Shown here one piece after another: positions 35,909 through 44,952 of a DNA stretch of 64,000 nucleotides. Positions within the stretch are counted from its first letter, which is position 1; each line of letters starts with the position of its first letter. Source of the stretch: Spongorhabdus nitratireducens (GTDB lineage Bacteria > Pseudomonadota > Gammaproteobacteria > Pseudomonadales > Endozoicomonadaceae); assembly GCA_947387575.1 (NCBI GenBank), contig CANDOC010000007.1, positions 62,001 to 126,000 of the forward strand. The letters run 5' to 3'. The position numbers and the translations under genes were made by a program. Below the pieces are notes generated by a model. It did no database searches, had not been told where the DNA came from, and saw only the letters and a list, made by a program, of their open reading frames with translations.

Positions 35909-36640
35909 ATGTTATTCAAAACAGGGATGAATCTTACCCTCTCCTATCTAGTGCTGATTATCGCACTTCGATGGCCACCGGATATACTTTACCATCAGCT
36001 TCAAACAATGCCTCTAAATGAACTAGGAGATTTTTTTGCCGGTTTATTCAGCCCTGTCGCATTCTTGTGGCTTATTCTGGGGTTTCTTCAGCAAAGTAGG
36101 GAGCTTGGACAAAATACTGAAGCACTATCAATGCAGGCAGATGAACTCAAAAAAGCAGTGAAGCATCAGAATGATATGGTTCTGATTTCAAAGAGACAAA
36201 TGCAAGAAGAGAGAGAAAAGTACCGCAAATCTATATCGCCACACTTTATTTACGTGGACTCCTTACTTCGTATGGAAAATTCTGACGGAATGATTCCCTT
36301 TGAATTGCAGATTCAAAATTCAGGCAAACAGTGCTCGCATACCAACATAACAATAACTGATGTAACCAATCAGATCATATATTCTAAAAATTACCCTTCC
36401 ATCCCTTCTGGCAAGATCGTGTATCTTGATTGGGAAATATCATCTTCTCTTATTGATAGCCATCAATTTATTACACTCCACACATCATCTTCAGTGATTG
36501 GTGGAGACTTTATTCATGAGCAAAGCTTTGATCTTGAGCTGAAAGAGCAAAATGACACATCCAAACTGTCTAGTGGAGAGATTATAGAAGAGGAGAGACT
36601 TTATTCCTATGAACCAATCATCTGGTCTACTTCTCACTAA
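35909..36640 (+). CDS. Unknown membrane-anchored protein, AT-rich
   Basis: A 243-residue protein with two hydrophobic segments (about 5-22 and 42-62) followed by a heptad-rich stretch (about 63-110, QQSRELGQNTEALSMQADEL) and a beta-rich soluble C-terminal domain. The GDFFAGLFSPVAFLWLILGF plus Q-Q-S-R-E-L-x-Q-N-T-E-A-L pattern occurs in many scattered bacterial genes of unknown role, often in accessory DNA. Codon use here is clearly more AT-rich (AAA, ATA, TCT) than in argH or the LPS genes. It sits alone between two terminators, at the junction of two conserved syntenic blocks. These points suggest horizontal acquisition. No function is assigned. Confidence 0.7.
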   Translation: MLFKTGMNLTLSYLVLIIALRWPPDILYHQLQTMPLNELGDFFAGLFSPVAFLWLILGFLQQSRELGQNTEALSMQADELKKAVKHQNDMVLISKRQMQEEREKYRKSISPHFIYVDSLLRMENSDGMIPFELQIQNSGKQCSHTNITITDVTNQIIYSKNYPSIPSGKIVYLDWEISSSLIDSHQFITLHTSSSVIGGDFIHEQSFDLELKEQNDTSKLSSGEIIEEERLYSYEPIIWSTSH

Positions 36641-36669
36641 CTAACACGCAAGGCCTTCATTAGGTCAAC

Positions 36670-36704
36670 GAAAAGATGGCGCCCCCTATTCTCGCCATCT
36701 TTTC
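36670..36704. terminator. Bidirectional terminator
   Basis: GAAAAGATGGCG (36670-36681) pairs perfectly with CGCCATCTTTTC (36693-36704), between the convergent AT-rich gene and the carbamoyltransferase gene; A/T runs flank both sides. Confidence 0.85.
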
Positions 36705-36735
36705 TTGCCTTAGGCTGACTCTACTTATGCCACGC

Positions 36736-38463
36736 TCAAGGCTGCTTGGTAACCAGAATATCTTCCATCACCAGATACTGCAGATCCGAGCCGAAAAACA
36801 TATTCAGCGCATCTTCCGGAGTACAGGCAATGGGCTCACCGCGGCGGTTAAGTGAGGTGTTGAGCAATACTCCATTACCGGTTTTCTCTTCCACTGTTTC
36901 CAGCAGCTCATAAAACCGTGGACTGCCTTCCCGGCTCACAACCTGGGCTCTCACTGTTCCGTCACTATCAATGATTTCAGGAACTCGCTGCTTCCATTCA
37001 TCCGTGACTTCAGAAACAAACGTCATGAATGGTGACGGGTGATCGCCCTTGAACATCTGAGGCGCAACCCGGTCAAGCAGACTGGGGCAGAAAGGTCTCC
37101 AGCGTTCACGGAATTTCACCTGCTGGTTTACCTTTTCAACAACACCTTCGATGCCAGGGCAGGCCAGAATACTGCGCTGACCAAGAGCGCGTGGACCAAA
37201 CTCCATCCGGCCCTGGAACCAGGCGACCGGATGGCCTTCTGCCAGCAGTTGCGCTGTTTGTTCCAGCGTATTATCCAGCCGGGTAAACATGGGCTTTTCC
37301 GGATGCTCTTCACAGATTTCGATAATCTGATCGTTATCGAAATCTGGTCCCAGGGCAACATGAATCAGGGGTTCAACCCTCTGACTCTGCTGTTCTGAAG
37401 CATAGACAGCGGCACCAATGGCTGAACCGGAGTCACCGGATGCCGGCTGAACAAACAGTTCTTTCACATCAGGACGATTGATGATCTTCTGATTGAGCCG
37501 CACATTGAGCGCGCCTGTACCGGCAAAAGCGACTTTGCCAGACTCCTTCAGCACATCCCCGAGATAGTGATCCATCAACTGTAATGTGGTGTCTTCATAC
37601 AGTTTCTGCATCGCCGCCGCATAATGACAGTGAGGGTCATCCGTCAGATCACCTTTGCGGCAGGGTCCGAGCCACTCCACCAATTGTGGTGAGAAGGTGC
37701 AGCCCTGATTGCGCTTGCGGTAACGTCTCAGCCCAACCACATTGGCCAGTTTGGTATTGACCTCAAAGTTCTTGCCATCAAACGACAACAGACGAGAGAA
37801 GTCATAGCGATCAGGATCGCCCAGGGTCGACATCTGCATGACCTTGTATTCACCATCAAGCGGATCAAATCCAAGGTATTCAGCAATCACAGCATACAGT
37901 CGACCCAGCGAGTCAGGATCATAAAACTCTTTGATCTTGTGGATTTTCCGGCCTTCACCATAACCGAAGAATGTCGTGGCATGACCACCGGAATTATCCA
38001 GCGTCATAATCGCTGTTTTTTCCTCAAAGCCACTCAGGTGATAGGCACTGGCGGCATGAGCCAACTGATGATCAACCGGAACCAGTTGATACTGGCCGGG
38101 AATAATGCCGGCGTTCTCCAGCATCTGCTGCAGATTCGCGATATAACGGTTGTAGCGACGATTGTCACACAGCAACGCTTCCAGCGAACGCTCCGGTGCA
38201 TACCAGTAACGCCGGATATAATGCCAGCGGGAACGGGTGAAAAAACCGGCAGGGGCCACCGGAATAGCCACGGCATCAACCTGATGCGGTTTGATCCCCG
38301 CGTGCCGCAGACAAAAGCGGGTAGCTTGCACCGGCATGCCGTTGCGGGCATGTTTCTCCCGGGTAAACCGTTCTTCTTCTGCTGCAGCAACCAGCTTGCC
38401 GTCAACCAGCAAAGCTGCAGCAGGATCATGATTAAATGCTCCCGACAGTCCGAGAATAACCAT
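36736..38463 (-). CDS. Carbamoyltransferase (NodU/TobZ family), LPS core
   Basis: A 575-residue O-carbamoyltransferase. The N-terminal Kae1-like domain (about 1-340; ILGLSGAFNHDPAAALLVDG, DHQLAHAASAYHLSGF) and the C-terminal YrdC-like part (about 390-575; FGPRALGQRSILACPG) are both present. In P. aeruginosa a homologous gene lies beside the waa genes and adds the carbamoyl group to the second heptose of the LPS core. The same position here, as the last gene of the leftward cluster, supports that role. A 60-base gap separates it from the fused kinase gene. Confidence 0.88.
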   Translation of the reverse strand: MVILGLSGAFNHDPAAALLVDGKLVAAAEEERFTREKHARNGMPVQATRFCLRHAGIKPHQVDAVAIPVAPAGFFTRSRWHYIRRYWYAPERSLEALLCDNRRYNRYIANLQQMLENAGIIPGQYQLVPVDHQLAHAASAYHLSGFEEKTAIMTLDNSGGHATTFFGYGEGRKIHKIKEFYDPDSLGRLYAVIAEYLGFDPLDGEYKVMQMSTLGDPDRYDFSRLLSFDGKNFEVNTKLANVVGLRRYRKRNQGCTFSPQLVEWLGPCRKGDLTDDPHCHYAAAMQKLYEDTTLQLMDHYLGDVLKESGKVAFAGTGALNVRLNQKIINRPDVKELFVQPASGDSGSAIGAAVYASEQQSQRVEPLIHVALGPDFDNDQIIEICEEHPEKPMFTRLDNTLEQTAQLLAEGHPVAWFQGRMEFGPRALGQRSILACPGIEGVVEKVNQQVKFRERWRPFCPSLLDRVAPQMFKGDHPSPFMTFVSEVTDEWKQRVPEIIDSDGTVRAQVVSREGSPRFYELLETVEEKTGNGVLLNTSLNRRGEPIACTPEDALNMFFGSDLQYLVMEDILVTKQP

Positions 38464-38523
38464 ACTTAGCGCCTTTTAACTGCCGCTCCGAATATAAACA
38501 GGAGCCGACAGCACTGCATTCAG

Positions 38524-39966
38524 TCAGTGTGTTGGTGTTAGAGGTTGGAAAAGTGCCTGAACCCGGCGGTTGTTGACCCAGTTACGGTTGAAACGCTCCA
38601 GGTCTTTTTCTCTGGCCGCTGCAAACCCGGCTGAATTCTTGTACGACTTCATTGAGTCGAGGTCAACCAGTAACACTTGTTTGTCAGCCTGATGCACCAG
38701 AAAGTTATTGGCCTTCAGGTCACCATGAGCAACCAGACCCCGTCCGAGTGACTCGATAATCATAGCGGCCTGTTCGGCAATCTTCTGTTCTTCAGCGGAG
38801 TCATGGGGAAGGACTTCGCCCTCCTCACGGCCAAAATAATTCATCAGCTGTTCGTTGGGAACCCATTCATTCACAACATAACTGCAGGTCACTAGTGGGC
38901 CGGTTCGCAGCTCGAGCATGGCAAGTGGTTCTGCTGTCGGAATACCCAGCATTTTTAACAGGTGCGCACTCTTCCAGCTCTGCTCTGCCCGAGAAGTCCG
39001 CAGAGTTCTCAACATGGTGTGAAGCCAGTTTTTACGACTGAGATAGCGCTTGGCGACAACCTTGCGACCATCTTTCAAAGCAAACACTGCCACCGTATTG
39101 GTGCTGCCGGCCTTGATCACATGTTCGGGCTTGAAGTAACTATCGGGATCATCAAGAAAATGCCGTAACGCCTCGCTGTCCTGATCACGGCGAACAGAGA
39201 AGAAGCGGGATGCAGTTTTTTCGGTAAGGAAATCGGTGCAGGTACGCAGCGTTTTTTCCAGGAAGCGTTCTCGCCACTTGCGCTGACGCTGAATACGTTC
39301 GAGCAGTTGTTCCAGTGAATCCGGCAAAAATCCGGTCTGCTCACACCATGCCGGATAAACCTGTTCCAGCAGGCGATCATAACGCGGAAAAAATACCGCA
39401 AAGAAGCGAGCCAGATTTTCCTTGGCTTTTACATCGGTCAGCGGCTTGTTCTGTTTGTAGCTGCTGATATCTGCACCACCGCCATCAATCATCCATAACT
39501 TGCCCTGACTCCAGAGCAGATTATCCAGGTGGATATCATCCTGACAGACACCGGCCAAATGCAGTTTACCCAGTAAATGCACGGCAGCAATCATCCACTC
39601 TACTCGCTGCCTGTCATCCGCATTCTCATTCCAGACAGAGGTAAAGCTGACCGCTTCCGGTAAATATTCAAAGCTTACAAGCTGCATATCACCCGCAGTA
39701 TTCGGGCCACTGGTAACAATCCCGGGGGTCTGGATATCAGCCGCGGCAAATGCCCTTGCCCCGGCAACTTCACGCCGGGCATGACGTTCCCTTGAATCAC
39801 CAATAAAACATTTAACCAGCAGTGTCCGATCACCCGAGCGGCATTTACCCACAATACGTTTGCCCGGCAGGAACCTCAGAATGGACTCCATTACCAGACC
39901 ATCACCAAGATCAAGCGGGACAGAAGGTTTCTGTTTCAGTGCAGCCAGTTGATGTCCGTTCATCAT
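38524..39966 (-). CDS. Tandem-domain LPS kinase-like protein (WapQ-like)
   Basis: A 480-residue protein made of two kinase-like domains. The first (about 40-230) has a catalytic loop DDIHLDNLLW followed by MIDGGGAD; the second (about 285-470) has AHGDLKANNFLV and LLVDLDSMKS. Both keep the Asp/Asn pair and the metal-binding Asp, so both may be active. Such proteins in pseudomonad core clusters are thought to phosphorylate heptose. The ATG overlaps the preceding gene's stop (ATGATG). Assignment to WapQ rests on position and length and is tentative. Confidence 0.75.
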   Translation of the reverse strand: MMNGHQLAALKQKPSVPLDLGDGLVMESILRFLPGKRIVGKCRSGDRTLLVKCFIGDSRERHARREVAGARAFAAADIQTPGIVTSGPNTAGDMQLVSFEYLPEAVSFTSVWNENADDRQRVEWMIAAVHLLGKLHLAGVCQDDIHLDNLLWSQGKLWMIDGGGADISSYKQNKPLTDVKAKENLARFFAVFFPRYDRLLEQVYPAWCEQTGFLPDSLEQLLERIQRQRKWRERFLEKTLRTCTDFLTEKTASRFFSVRRDQDSEALRHFLDDPDSYFKPEHVIKAGSTNTVAVFALKDGRKVVAKRYLSRKNWLHTMLRTLRTSRAEQSWKSAHLLKMLGIPTAEPLAMLELRTGPLVTCSYVVNEWVPNEQLMNYFGREEGEVLPHDSAEEQKIAEQAAMIIESLGRGLVAHGDLKANNFLVHQADKQVLLVDLDSMKSYKNSAGFAAAREKDLERFNRNWVNNRRVQALFQPLTPTH

Positions 39967-40715
39967 TCCCGTCCCTCAAAGAACCGTACGACCTTCCTTG
40001 CCTGTTGCTTGATTTCCGGTGTCAGACTGTTGCTCTGGTGGTACTCCAGCAAGAAGCGTAGACGCTGGGTTCGGGTCAGCTGATATTTGGCCACTTTGTC
40101 CAGACAAGCCAGATCCTTGACTATCCGATATTCCAGAAAAGGGGGATGCCATTTCTGCCCTGCCGGGCAATCAATCAGGAAGGCTTCCGGCTCGGATGTC
40201 GGGGTAATCAGAATATTACGCCACTTGAAATCATTGTGAACAAAACTGTTTCTGTGCAGGGTGCGGGCAATATGAGCCACTTTGCAGCTGATCTTCTTAA
40301 CCCACTTGCGATCCCGGAACAGCGGCGAGCCGTTTCGCGCCAGTTCGGCCAGGTCAATGGTGCCTTCCAGCGCTTCAGTGATCAGAACTCCACGCTGGGT
40401 TTTGGAAAAGATGCGCTCCTGACCATAGGCCACAACCTTGGCAGCTGGCAGCCCCAGTTTGAGAAAATACAGCTGGTTTTCCCACTCTACCTTGATCCGG
40501 CTCCAGCCCAGATAACTGCGTAATCCCTTGGTGGCGTGGTAACGCTTAACATAGTAGCGACGATCACCCACCTTGAATGGAAAGACACAGCTTTCAGAAT
40601 CAGCAGCAACAATCCGTCCTTCCAGTTCAAAGACCTTTTTCAGCGAGCTGAAGATTTCCGCTTCCGGCGTATTCTTCCACTCGTCGGTAATGGTCCATTC
40701 CGTCGTTAACAACAT
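39963..40715 (-). CDS. LPS core kinase (InaA/Kdo-kinase-like; WapP-like)
   Basis: A 250-residue kinase of the lipopolysaccharide-kinase/InaA type. The lysine region YYVKRYHATKGLRSYLG, catalytic loop FVHNDFKWRNILI and metal site FLIDCPAGQ are visible; the DFG position is D-C-P, a variant seen in this family. The start at 40715 is preferred because its ATG overlaps the waaP stop (TAATG) with GGAG just upstream; a 24-residue in-frame extension into waaP is unlikely. It follows waaP, as the WapP-type gene does in Pseudomonas, and probably phosphorylates a core heptose. Confidence 0.82.
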   Translation of the reverse strand: MLLTTEWTITDEWKNTPEAEIFSSLKKVFELEGRIVAADSESCVFPFKVGDRRYYVKRYHATKGLRSYLGWSRIKVEWENQLYFLKLGLPAAKVVAYGQERIFSKTQRGVLITEALEGTIDLAELARNGSPLFRDRKWVKKISCKVAHIARTLHRNSFVHNDFKWRNILITPTSEPEAFLIDCPAGQKWHPPFLEYRIVKDLACLDKVAKYQLTRTQRLRFLLEYHQSNSLTPEIKQQARKVVRFFEGRE

Positions 40716-41524
40716 TACTTGATCTCCGAACCCTTGCGCTCGGTTCGAGCCTGCAGCTTTGCTGCTTTCTTCATCAGCGGTTGCCACAGCCAGTCAAACT
40801 GTTTCAGGGCCTGTTTCAATGGCAGCCCGGTATAGATACGGACAAAACGCAGCAGATCACGGTCGCTGAGGCCAATATCCAGCGCTGAAAAATACAGTCC
40901 GGACAAATCCTTGATTACCCACCGTTTCGGGGTGCTTTTTCTAAGCTGGCTACGGTGCAGGTCGATCAGGTACAGATCAAGGTTGTCAGCAGAAGGCTCG
41001 CCCTTTGACAGATCCAACAGGAAATGACACAGGTAATAATCGCGGTGGTTCATACCGCTTTGATGCATACGGCGACTGATATCAGCCAATTTGTGAACCA
41101 GAGCTCGCTTGAGACTGAACGCGGGAGGGCTCTTGTCCCATCCCATACAAAAATCTTCAAGGCTGACCATATTGGCCAGCTCTTCCGTCACAATAAACGA
41201 TTGCTGTGCTGCCGGATTACTGCCCCGCTTGCCGTAAGCGACAGTATGCATGGTACCGATGCCCTGCTGCTCCAGATGAGCGATAGCCTGCCATTCATTT
41301 TCTGCACCCAGTACCGGCATACGCAGCCGGATCAGGTTTTCCACAATCTCCAGCCAACCGACACCACGGTGAATCTTGACGAAAAAGCCCTTGCCGTTGA
41401 GCTCAAACCTCAATGTCTTGCGTGCTTCAAGCTGGCGATACACTTCACCCTGCAGGGTTTCCACCACTGCAAAAGGGTCCTGCTGCTTCCAGGCCTGACG
41501 AAACTCCTCATTCAGATACAGCAT
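40715..41524 (-). CDS. waaP: WaaP, LPS core heptose(I) kinase
   Basis: A 269-residue kinase from the ATG at 41524, which has GAGG upstream and gives the length of P. aeruginosa WaaP. Conserved stretches include FFVKIHRGVGWLEI, the catalytic MNHRDYYLCHFLLD and LYLIDLHRSQLR. It transfers phosphate to O4 of the first heptose, a modification essential in P. aeruginosa for outer-membrane integrity. The gene starts inside waaG (17-base overlap), so expression is tightly coupled. Confidence 0.93.
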   Translation of the reverse strand: MLYLNEEFRQAWKQQDPFAVVETLQGEVYRQLEARKTLRFELNGKGFFVKIHRGVGWLEIVENLIRLRMPVLGAENEWQAIAHLEQQGIGTMHTVAYGKRGSNPAAQQSFIVTEELANMVSLEDFCMGWDKSPPAFSLKRALVHKLADISRRMHQSGMNHRDYYLCHFLLDLSKGEPSADNLDLYLIDLHRSQLRKSTPKRWVIKDLSGLYFSALDIGLSDRDLLRFVRIYTGLPLKQALKQFDWLWQPLMKKAAKLQARTERKGSEIK

Positions 41525-42650
41525 CAGTACCTCGCTCACCTGACGCTTCAATCACTTCCACTGCTCGCAGTGGCATATCGTAAATATCCGCATCAGCGGC
41601 ATAGGCCAGCGCATTCTGCTGCCATTGCTGACGTTCCGGGGAATCCAGCATTTCAGCAAGCGCACGGTTCAGCTCATCCTGCTTAAAAGGCGATTTGATC
41701 AGCTTGCCAGCCTTCGCTTCGTCAATGTAAGCGGCATAACCACAAACATCGGTAACCAGTACCGGCAAGCCTGCAACCAGTGCTTCCAGCAGGACGGTTC
41801 CGGTGTTCTCGTTGTAAGCCGGATGAATCAACACATCAGCGCCCAGCAGAAACCGGGGAACATCATCCCGGCCAGAGAAGAAGGTAATGTGCTCTGATAC
41901 TCCCTGCTTGCGGGCCTGTTGCAGAAACGCTTTGGGTTTGTCCTGCCCGATAACAAAAAAGCGGGTACGTTTTTTCTGTTGCTCCGGCAGTGAGGCCAGT
42001 GCCTGAATCGCGCGATCCAGACCTTTGGTACGAAAGCCTGAACCGACCATCAGCACCAGCCGGTCATCATCACTCAAACCAAATTCCTGACGGAACTCTG
42101 CCCGGATCTCATCACCGTTTTCCGGACGACAACGATCACGGGCAATACCTGGCGGCAGCAAAAACATACGTTCTTCCTGCGTCCGGTAATACAGTTTGAA
42201 CAGACCTTTCTGAATGGCCGAAATCAGCAGCACCCGAGTGATTTTATCAGCACCGAAGACCTCACGTTCCCAGCCGGAAAACTGGCGATAGCGTTCGGTC
42301 TGGCGATAGAGCCAGGAGCGCTGTTTCTGCGCTTTTTCTTCAAAGCAGGTATCGGCGGCATAGTAAACATCCAGCCCGGGCATCCGGTTAAATCCAACGA
42401 CCTGATCAACCGGTTCAGCCTGCAGTGATTTCATCACCTGTTCATGGAAGCGTGCATTGCGGGTTGTTGCTGCAAAGCCGGAAGCAGGCAGAATGCGGAT
42501 ATCAAAACCTTCCGGCTGCGGCCCTTCCCAGGCCATGCAGTACACCCGCACCTGGTGTCCCCGTTCATGGCAGATACCGGCAATGCGGATAAAATCCCGC
42601 TGCAATCCGCCAAACGGAAAATATTTAAAAAGAATAAATGCCAGTTTCAT
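41508..42650 (-). CDS. waaG: WaaG, LPS core glycosyltransferase
   Basis: A 380-residue GT4-family glycosyltransferase. The N-terminal KLAFILFKYFPFGGLQRDF, the AADTCFEEKAQKQRSWLYRQ region and the C-terminal HPAYNENTGTVLLEALVAGL (nucleotide-sugar site) match WaaG, which adds the first hexose (glucose or galactosamine depending on species) to heptose II. It overlaps waaC by four bases. Confidence 0.93.
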   Translation of the reverse strand: MKLAFILFKYFPFGGLQRDFIRIAGICHERGHQVRVYCMAWEGPQPEGFDIRILPASGFAATTRNARFHEQVMKSLQAEPVDQVVGFNRMPGLDVYYAADTCFEEKAQKQRSWLYRQTERYRQFSGWEREVFGADKITRVLLISAIQKGLFKLYYRTQEERMFLLPPGIARDRCRPENGDEIRAEFRQEFGLSDDDRLVLMVGSGFRTKGLDRAIQALASLPEQQKKRTRFFVIGQDKPKAFLQQARKQGVSEHITFFSGRDDVPRFLLGADVLIHPAYNENTGTVLLEALVAGLPVLVTDVCGYAAYIDEAKAGKLIKSPFKQDELNRALAEMLDSPERQQWQQNALAYAADADIYDMPLRAVEVIEASGERGTDAVSE

Positions 42651-43663
42651 ATTGAGGCTCGATCCAGCGCTGGTTGCAGCGCATCCATCACAATATCCGG
42701 AGTCAGTGGAGCAAATATCTGTGGTTCAATATCCGGACAGTTAACCGGATTGCAGTCTTTTGCTACCAGATGCTGCTGATTATCACCGTAGGCGCCCACC
42801 AGCAACGGGCGTGTCGGCCCGTAAAGAGATACTCCCGGTACTTCCAGTGCTGCAGTCAAATGGCCAAGCCCGGTATCCACGGCCACAACGGCCTGCGCTC
42901 CGGCAATAACCGATGCCACCTGACGCAGTCTCAGTCTGGGCAGGACTGTAACACCCTTACAGCTTTGTTGGATTCTCTCCGCACGCTCGCGTTCAACCGG
43001 ATTACCCCAGGGCAGCACAATGTTCATTCCACGGGCCGCCAGTCTGTCCGCCAGCTGACACCAGTAGGACTCTGGCCAGTGTTTGTCAGGCCAGGTTGTG
43101 CCATGCAGAAATACCACATATGGACTGGCAGGACGCAAACCCTCACGATCTTCAAATACTTCAGCCGAAAGGCTGAAATGACCTTGCTGACCTTCGGGCA
43201 GGCTATAACCCAGCGATTGAGCAAACAGCTGCCGCACCCGTTCAACCGCATGCTGCTCTTTGGCAACAGCCACCGGATGATCATAAAACCTTGCAGACAG
43301 CGGTTCCCGGGCAGAGTTTTTATCCAGCCCGTAACTTGGTCCCCGGCCATAACGCACCAGGAAAGCACTCTTTAGCAAACCCTGGGCATCAATAACCGCA
43401 TCATATTCCTGAGCCAGCAGCGCCTGTTTGAAAGCACGCCACTCCCCACTGCGCCATGTCTGCAGAATATTTTTGCGCCAGCGTCGTAAGGCTACCGGCA
43501 GTACCCGGTCAACAGCAGGATGCCAGGCCGGAATCTCGGCAAAACCTTCTTCCACCACCCAGTCAAAACGAATACCGGGGATGGCTGTCACCGCATCCGT
43601 TAACGCCGGCAGGGTGTGAATAACATCCCCCATTGAGGATGTTTTGATAACAAGTACTTTCAT
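42647..43663 (-). CDS. waaC: WaaC, ADP-heptose:LPS heptosyltransferase I
   Basis: A 338-residue GT9 heptosyltransferase. It begins KVLVIKTSSMGDVIHTLPAL, has FLHGTTWPDKHWPESYWCQL and the heptose-binding AVDTGLGHLTAALEVPGVSL. It adds the first heptose to Kdo2-lipid A on the inner face of the inner membrane. It overlaps waaF and waaG by four bases each. Confidence 0.95.
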   Translation of the reverse strand: MKVLVIKTSSMGDVIHTLPALTDAVTAIPGIRFDWVVEEGFAEIPAWHPAVDRVLPVALRRWRKNILQTWRSGEWRAFKQALLAQEYDAVIDAQGLLKSAFLVRYGRGPSYGLDKNSAREPLSARFYDHPVAVAKEQHAVERVRQLFAQSLGYSLPEGQQGHFSLSAEVFEDREGLRPASPYVVFLHGTTWPDKHWPESYWCQLADRLAARGMNIVLPWGNPVERERAERIQQSCKGVTVLPRLRLRQVASVIAGAQAVVAVDTGLGHLTAALEVPGVSLYGPTRPLLVGAYGDNQQHLVAKDCNPVNCPDIEPQIFAPLTPDIVMDALQPALDRASI

Positions 43664-44709
43664 TCTTCAGTACCTGCCATTTTGACAGTTGCCGGCGCCA
43701 GCTTGTCCAACGCTTCAATCACCTGCTCCGGCATCAGTTCTTTCAGACAGCGCAGATGACCCAGTGGGCATTCCCGCTTGAAACAGGGGCTACATTCAAT
43801 GCCAGTGGAGACAATGGCCTTGTTTTCATTCAGGGGAGGGGTAAATTCAGGCGAAGTGGAGCCATAGACCACAACCAGTGGCCGTTCGAGGGCCGCGGCG
43901 ATATGCATAAGCCCGGAGTCATTACTGACAACAGCATCTGCAACAGACAGCAAATCCACCGCTTCAGCCAGTTTGGTCATGCCAGCCAGATTGACACATA
44001 GATGCTGCAGCTCTTCCGGCAGGCTGTCACGAATATCTTCAGCAACCGGTTTGTCTTTTTCCGAACCAAACAACCATACCTGCCAGCCGGCTTCAGCCCG
44101 AACTCTGGCAACTTCGGCGTAGTATTCTTCCGGCCAGCGTTTTGCCGGGCCGAACTCTGCTCCCGGGCAAAGCGCCAATACCGGACGGTCGGTTTCCAGA
44201 TGATAGGTTTCCAGTGCTGCCGCCAGAGAATCCTCAGCAATCTGCAGCGCCGGCCGAGGCAGCTGTTCCGGCAGTTTTGCCTGAGCGGGCAGCCCCAGAG
44301 CAACAAAGCGCTCAACCATCAGTGGATAACGTTTTTTATCCAGCAGACGAATATCATTCAGCAAGCCGAAGCGCATTTCACCACGCCAGCCGGTTCGTAC
44401 CGGAATACCGGCGAGCCAGGGAATCAGTGCAGACTTCAGTGAATTGGGCAGTAGTATCGCTTCATCATATTCATAACGAGCCAGCTCCCTCGCCACCTTG
44501 CGGCGCATGCCCAGATCCAGCTTGCCATGACCTACCGGCATATTGATGCTGGTGTGGACTTCGGGCATTCGATCCAGCAACGGGCGACTCCAGGCGGGTG
44601 CCAGTACCTCAATACAGCAATCGGGGTGTTGTTGTTTCAGGGTCTTGAACAGGCTTTGAGCCATGACCATATCGCCAACCCAGGACGGACCTACAACCAG
44701 ATATTTCAC
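43660..44709 (-). CDS. waaF: WaaF, ADP-heptose:LPS heptosyltransferase II
   Basis: A 349-residue GT9 enzyme beginning KYLVVGPSWVGDMVMAQSLF, with CPGAEFGPAKRWPEEYYAEV and VSNDSGLMHIAAALERPLVV, the heptosyltransferase II signature. It adds the second heptose, the residue that the following kinases and the carbamoyltransferase would modify. It is the first gene of the leftward waaFCGP-kinase-kinase operon, with a 243-base upstream gap to ilvE that must contain the promoter. Confidence 0.95.
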   Translation of the reverse strand: MKYLVVGPSWVGDMVMAQSLFKTLKQQHPDCCIEVLAPAWSRPLLDRMPEVHTSINMPVGHGKLDLGMRRKVARELARYEYDEAILLPNSLKSALIPWLAGIPVRTGWRGEMRFGLLNDIRLLDKKRYPLMVERFVALGLPAQAKLPEQLPRPALQIAEDSLAAALETYHLETDRPVLALCPGAEFGPAKRWPEEYYAEVARVRAEAGWQVWLFGSEKDKPVAEDIRDSLPEELQHLCVNLAGMTKLAEAVDLLSVADAVVSNDSGLMHIAAALERPLVVVYGSTSPEFTPPLNENKAIVSTGIECSPCFKRECPLGHLRCLKELMPEQVIEALDKLAPATVKMAGTEE

Positions 44710-44786
44710 AGAGTCTCCACATTACACCGCGGGTAAACCGGGGCACCTAAACCTAACCAGCCAGCTGCATGAAGAAAAAAGGGGCT

Positions 44787-44844
44787 TTCCCCCAGAGCGT
44801 TTTCCCCAGAGCAAAAAGCAGAAAAGGCAGCCATTCCCCCAGAA
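44787..44844. repeat. Three copies of TTCCCC(C)AGA upstream of the waa operon
   Basis: TTCCCCCAGAGC (44787-44798), TTCCCCAGAGC (44802-44812) and TTCCCCCAGAA (44834-44844) lie 78-135 bases upstream of waaF in the ilvE-waaF gap. On the waa-coding strand they read GCTCTGGGGGAA and variants. They could be regulator sites; the regulator is unknown. Confidence 0.45.
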
Positions 44845-44952
44845 TAAGGGTAAATGCTACCTTTCCAAGAACTGAAAATACTTATTTTACCGCGATCAAC
44901 TGCTTTTACTACGACATTCCTGCCTCAGTGCTCCGGTCAGATACCCGCTAAG

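Noticed and set aside
42674-43375. Plus-strand open frame of 233 codons within waaC
   Set aside because: Antisense to a complete heptosyltransferase gene and without recognisable motifs.
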